A DNA stretch of 64,000 nt, taken from the NCBI RefSeq assembly GCF_001894825.1, contig NZ_BCWY01000038.1, forward strand, positions 1 through 64,000, written 5' to 3'. Positions 62,393 through 64,000 of the stretch are shown here, in pieces; position 1 is the first letter of the stretch, and every line of letters begins with the position of its first letter. Under the pieces are notes generated by a model. It was not told where the DNA came from, did not search any database, and saw only the letters and a program-made list of their open reading frames with translations. This stretch comes from Rhodococcus jostii NBRC 16295 (GTDB taxonomy: Bacteria; Actinomycetota; Actinomycetes; Mycobacteriales; Mycobacteriaceae). The position numbers and the translations under genes are program-made.

Positions 62393-62948
62393 CCGACAGC
62401 GCACGCAACGCCGTGAGCAGTTCCTCGGCCGACATCGCGTTGTCAGGGTCCACCAGCCACTGCTCGGCGACCCCGAGCAACAACGCCTGATACAGCGCGC
62501 CCAGCGTGTGCGCCCGGCCGGGCGCGATCCCCGCGTCGCCGAACAGTTCGACCAGGCCGTCGCGGGCATCGGCGGTGGACGCCACCAGGTTCTTTCTCAA
62601 TTCCGGCAGGGAGTCCAGGTGCCCGAGCAGCTCGAACTGCAGCATCCACAAGCGACGATGGGCGGTGAACGACTCGATGACACCGCTCCAGATGGCCTCG
62701 AACCGTTCCGCCGGACTCATGCCGGGTTCGATCTTCTTCGCCGCGGCGGCCGCGAGGTCGTCGCCCCAGCGTGCCATCTCCCGGTACAGGACGGCATGCA
62801 GCAGCGCGTCCTTGGTGCCGAAGTGGTAGCCGATTGCCGCGAGGCTCACCCCGGACGCCGATGCGATGTCCCGGGCCGTCGTGCGCGAGTACCCCTTCTC
62901 GTACAGGCTGCGCGTGGCGCCGTCGATCAGGTCCTCGCGATTTCCCAT
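62379..62948 (-). CDS. TetR family transcriptional regulator
   Basis: A 189-residue TetR protein from ATG 62948. The helix-turn-helix is ATRSLYEKGYSRTTARDIASASGVSLAAIGYHFGTKDALL (about 11-50). The C-terminal domain (LLHAVLYREMARWGDDLAAAAA; FTAHRRLWMLQFELLGHLDSLPELR) resembles the AcrR-type/TetR_C groups with unknown ligand. It is divergent from the amidohydrolase at 63055 with 106 nt between the start codons, so that gene is the obvious target. The gene end carries a perfect 18-bp tandem duplication. Confidence 0.88.
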   Translation of the reverse strand: MGNREDLIDGATRSLYEKGYSRTTARDIASASGVSLAAIGYHFGTKDALLHAVLYREMARWGDDLAAAAAKKIEPGMSPAERFEAIWSGVIESFTAHRRLWMLQFELLGHLDSLPELRKNLVASTADARDGLVELFGDAGIAPGRAHTLGALYQALLLGVAEQWLVDPDNAMSAEELLTALRALSAHLV

Positions 62949-63054
62949 GACGCCAGCCTAGAGAGTGCCGGACGGGCGTGTACGACGCTCGTACCAGCAC
63001 TCGTGGACGGCTCCGGCACGCGGCCGGTGCCCCGGACAAGGCAGGATATAAGTC

Positions 63055-63810
63055 GTGTTTGACGCCCACGTTCACATCATCGATCCCCGGTTCCCGGTGG
63101 TCGAGAACCACGGCTACCTCCCGGAACCCTTCACGATCACCGACTACCGGTCGCGCACGGAAGGCTTCGGGGTGGACGGCGGCGCCGTCGTCACCGCGTC
63201 GTATCAGGGCACCGATCAGAACTATCTGAAGGCGGCGCTCGAGGAGCTCGGCCCCAGCTGGGTCGGTGTGACGCAGATGGAGCCCGACGCCACCGACGAG
63301 AGCATCCTCGAACTCGACCGCGCCGGGGTCCGGGCGGTCCGGTTCAACCTCCGGCGCAGTGCGACCGACGTCAAGCTCCTCACCAAGCAGGCTCTGCGGG
63401 CGTACGAGCTGGCCGGCTGGCACGCCGAGTTCTACGTGGACGCCACCCTGCTGCTGTCGCTCGAGCCGGTGTTCGCCAAGCTCCCCGCCGTGTGCATCGA
63501 CCACCTCGGAATGTCGACGCGGGGTCTGCCGTACCTACTCGATCTCGTCGATCGAGGTGTGCGGGTCAAGGCCACCGGGTTCGGGCGGACCACCATCGAG
63601 AACGTCGGCGACGTGCTCCGCAAGATTCACGCCGTCAACCCGGAGGCGCTGATGTTCGGCACCGACCTGCCGGGCAGCCGGTCCCGAAGAGTGTTCCAGG
63701 ACAGCGACATCGACATCGTCGCGCAGGCGGTGGGCGACGACTTCGACACAGTCATGGGCGGCAACGCGCGCGCCTGGTACCGCTGCGACACACCCGCAGG
63801 AACCTGTTAG
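63055..63810 (+). CDS. Amidohydrolase (TIM-barrel, amidohydrolase 2 family)
   Basis: A 251-residue metal-dependent hydrolase with a GTG start. The N-terminal metal motif is DAHVHIIDP (residues 3-11), followed by GVRAVRFNLRR, a His in VCIDHLGMS, and the late Asp in LMFGTDLPGSR. This family includes lactonases and decarboxylases of the 2-pyrone-4,6-dicarboxylate hydrolase type, acting on lactones or carboxylated aromatics. The stop codon overlaps by 4 nt the end of a convergent gene. The divergent TetR gene is the probable regulator. Confidence 0.87.
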   Translation: MFDAHVHIIDPRFPVVENHGYLPEPFTITDYRSRTEGFGVDGGAVVTASYQGTDQNYLKAALEELGPSWVGVTQMEPDATDESILELDRAGVRAVRFNLRRSATDVKLLTKQALRAYELAGWHAEFYVDATLLLSLEPVFAKLPAVCIDHLGMSTRGLPYLLDLVDRGVRVKATGFGRTTIENVGDVLRKIHAVNPEALMFGTDLPGSRSRRVFQDSDIDIVAQAVGDDFDTVMGGNARAWYRCDTPAGTC

Positions 63811-64000
63811 CAGCCGTCCATCTGCACGCTGTTCATCGACGCCATCTCGACCACCGGCGGCGTCTGCGGCTGCGACACCAGCCACATGTTGTAGTTCTGC
63901 ATCTCGTCGCAGTCCAACTGTTCGCGGCGTTCCTGCCGCCGCTCACGCTGCCGATCGTCCATCTGGTCTTCATTCCGGTCGACGGCGATGGCCCCGGTGG
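63807..64000 (-). CDS. Unknown protein, C-terminal end only
   Basis: An open minus-strand frame enters from the right edge and stops with TAA at 63807-63809. The visible 64 residues contain a charged stretch (DDRQRERRQERREQ) followed by MQNYNMWLVSQPQTPP and end in MNSVQMDGC. Almost all third codon positions are G or C, as expected for a real gene here. I do not recognise the family. It is convergent with the amidohydrolase, sharing 4 nt at the stop codons. Confidence 0.65.
   Translation of the reverse strand, partial: TGAIAVDRNEDQMDDRQRERRQERREQLDCDEMQNYNMWLVSQPQTPPVVEMASMNSVQMDGC

Noticed and set aside
1-64000. CRISPR arrays, tRNA or rRNA genes, insertion sequences
   Set aside because: No regularly spaced repeats, tRNA-like cloverleaf, rRNA sequence or transposase was found on reading the window.

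Overview
The window is high-GC actinobacterial DNA with strong G/C bias at third codon positions, many GTG starts and dense 4-bp ATGA/GTGA gene overlaps. A FprA-type ferredoxin reductase, a MetZ plus rhodanese pair, an LppA-like lipoprotein, an ESX-type small protein beside a DUF1023 hydrolase, and aromatic ring-cleavage genes all point to a Mycobacteriales member, most likely Rhodococcus (jostii/opacus group). This assignment is inferred from gene content; no rRNA or tRNA gene was seen.

Region 1 (1-20645, all minus strand) is a hybrid NRPS/PKS cluster that reads leftward and runs off the left edge. Its promoter-proximal genes are an ACP (FkbJ-like), an acyl-ACP dehydrogenase (FkbI-like), a KAS III-like enzyme, an FkbH-like glyceryl-ACP synthase and a free-standing adenylation protein. 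They are followed by a 3054-aa NRPS, a KS-AT(remnant)-CP-C protein, an FkbK-like dehydrogenase and a condensation-domain protein. FkbH/I/J/K homologues together specify hydroxymalonyl-ACP (no O-methyltransferase is visible). The assembly line is heavily eroded: the PKS acyltransferase has lost its GHSxG serine and most of its length, the third NRPS module keeps only the C-terminal part of an A domain, and there are two half C domains and a C domain with a broken HHxxxDG motif. This suggests a line that is loaded in trans.

Region 2 (20690-39791) is a sulfur-scavenging island. Two minus-strand operons each begin with an S-box (SAM-I type) riboswitch, followed immediately by a short Cys-containing leader peptide of the R-H-(I/V)-D-L-C-R type and about 140 nt of hairpin-rich leader before the first transporter gene. 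The right operon (38487-31635) encodes a polar amino-acid type ABC transporter, a GNAT acetyltransferase and three LLM flavin monooxygenases; with the divergent TauE/SafE gene it resembles the Bacillus ytmI (Tcy/Sna/Cmo) S-modified-cysteine salvage operon. The left operon (31263-20690) encodes an Opp/Dpp-type transporter, four LLM monooxygenases and a DUF1684 protein.

Region 3 (39829-43291) holds a NagD-like HAD phosphatase, an LppA-like lipoprotein, a DUF1023 alpha/beta hydrolase with an apparent 3' frameshift, and a WXG100-like protein.

Region 4 (43360-58491) is catabolic. It has a sugar-type ABC importer with a glycoside hydrolase, two epoxide-hydrolase-like proteins, three SDR dehydrogenases, an NTF2-like protein, and the hydroxyquinol ring-cleavage pair (hydroxyquinol 1,2-dioxygenase and maleylacetate reductase). 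A TetR protein, a small cupin and an XRE-cupin regulator flank it with palindromic operator candidates.

Region 5 (58560-64000) is housekeeping: metZ-rhodanese, a small membrane protein, fprA, a second TetR, an amidohydrolase and the 3' end of an unknown gene. Two 65-bp hairpin elements that are 64/65 identical sit between convergent gene pairs at 43285 and 58485 and supply the stop codons of the genes on both sides.
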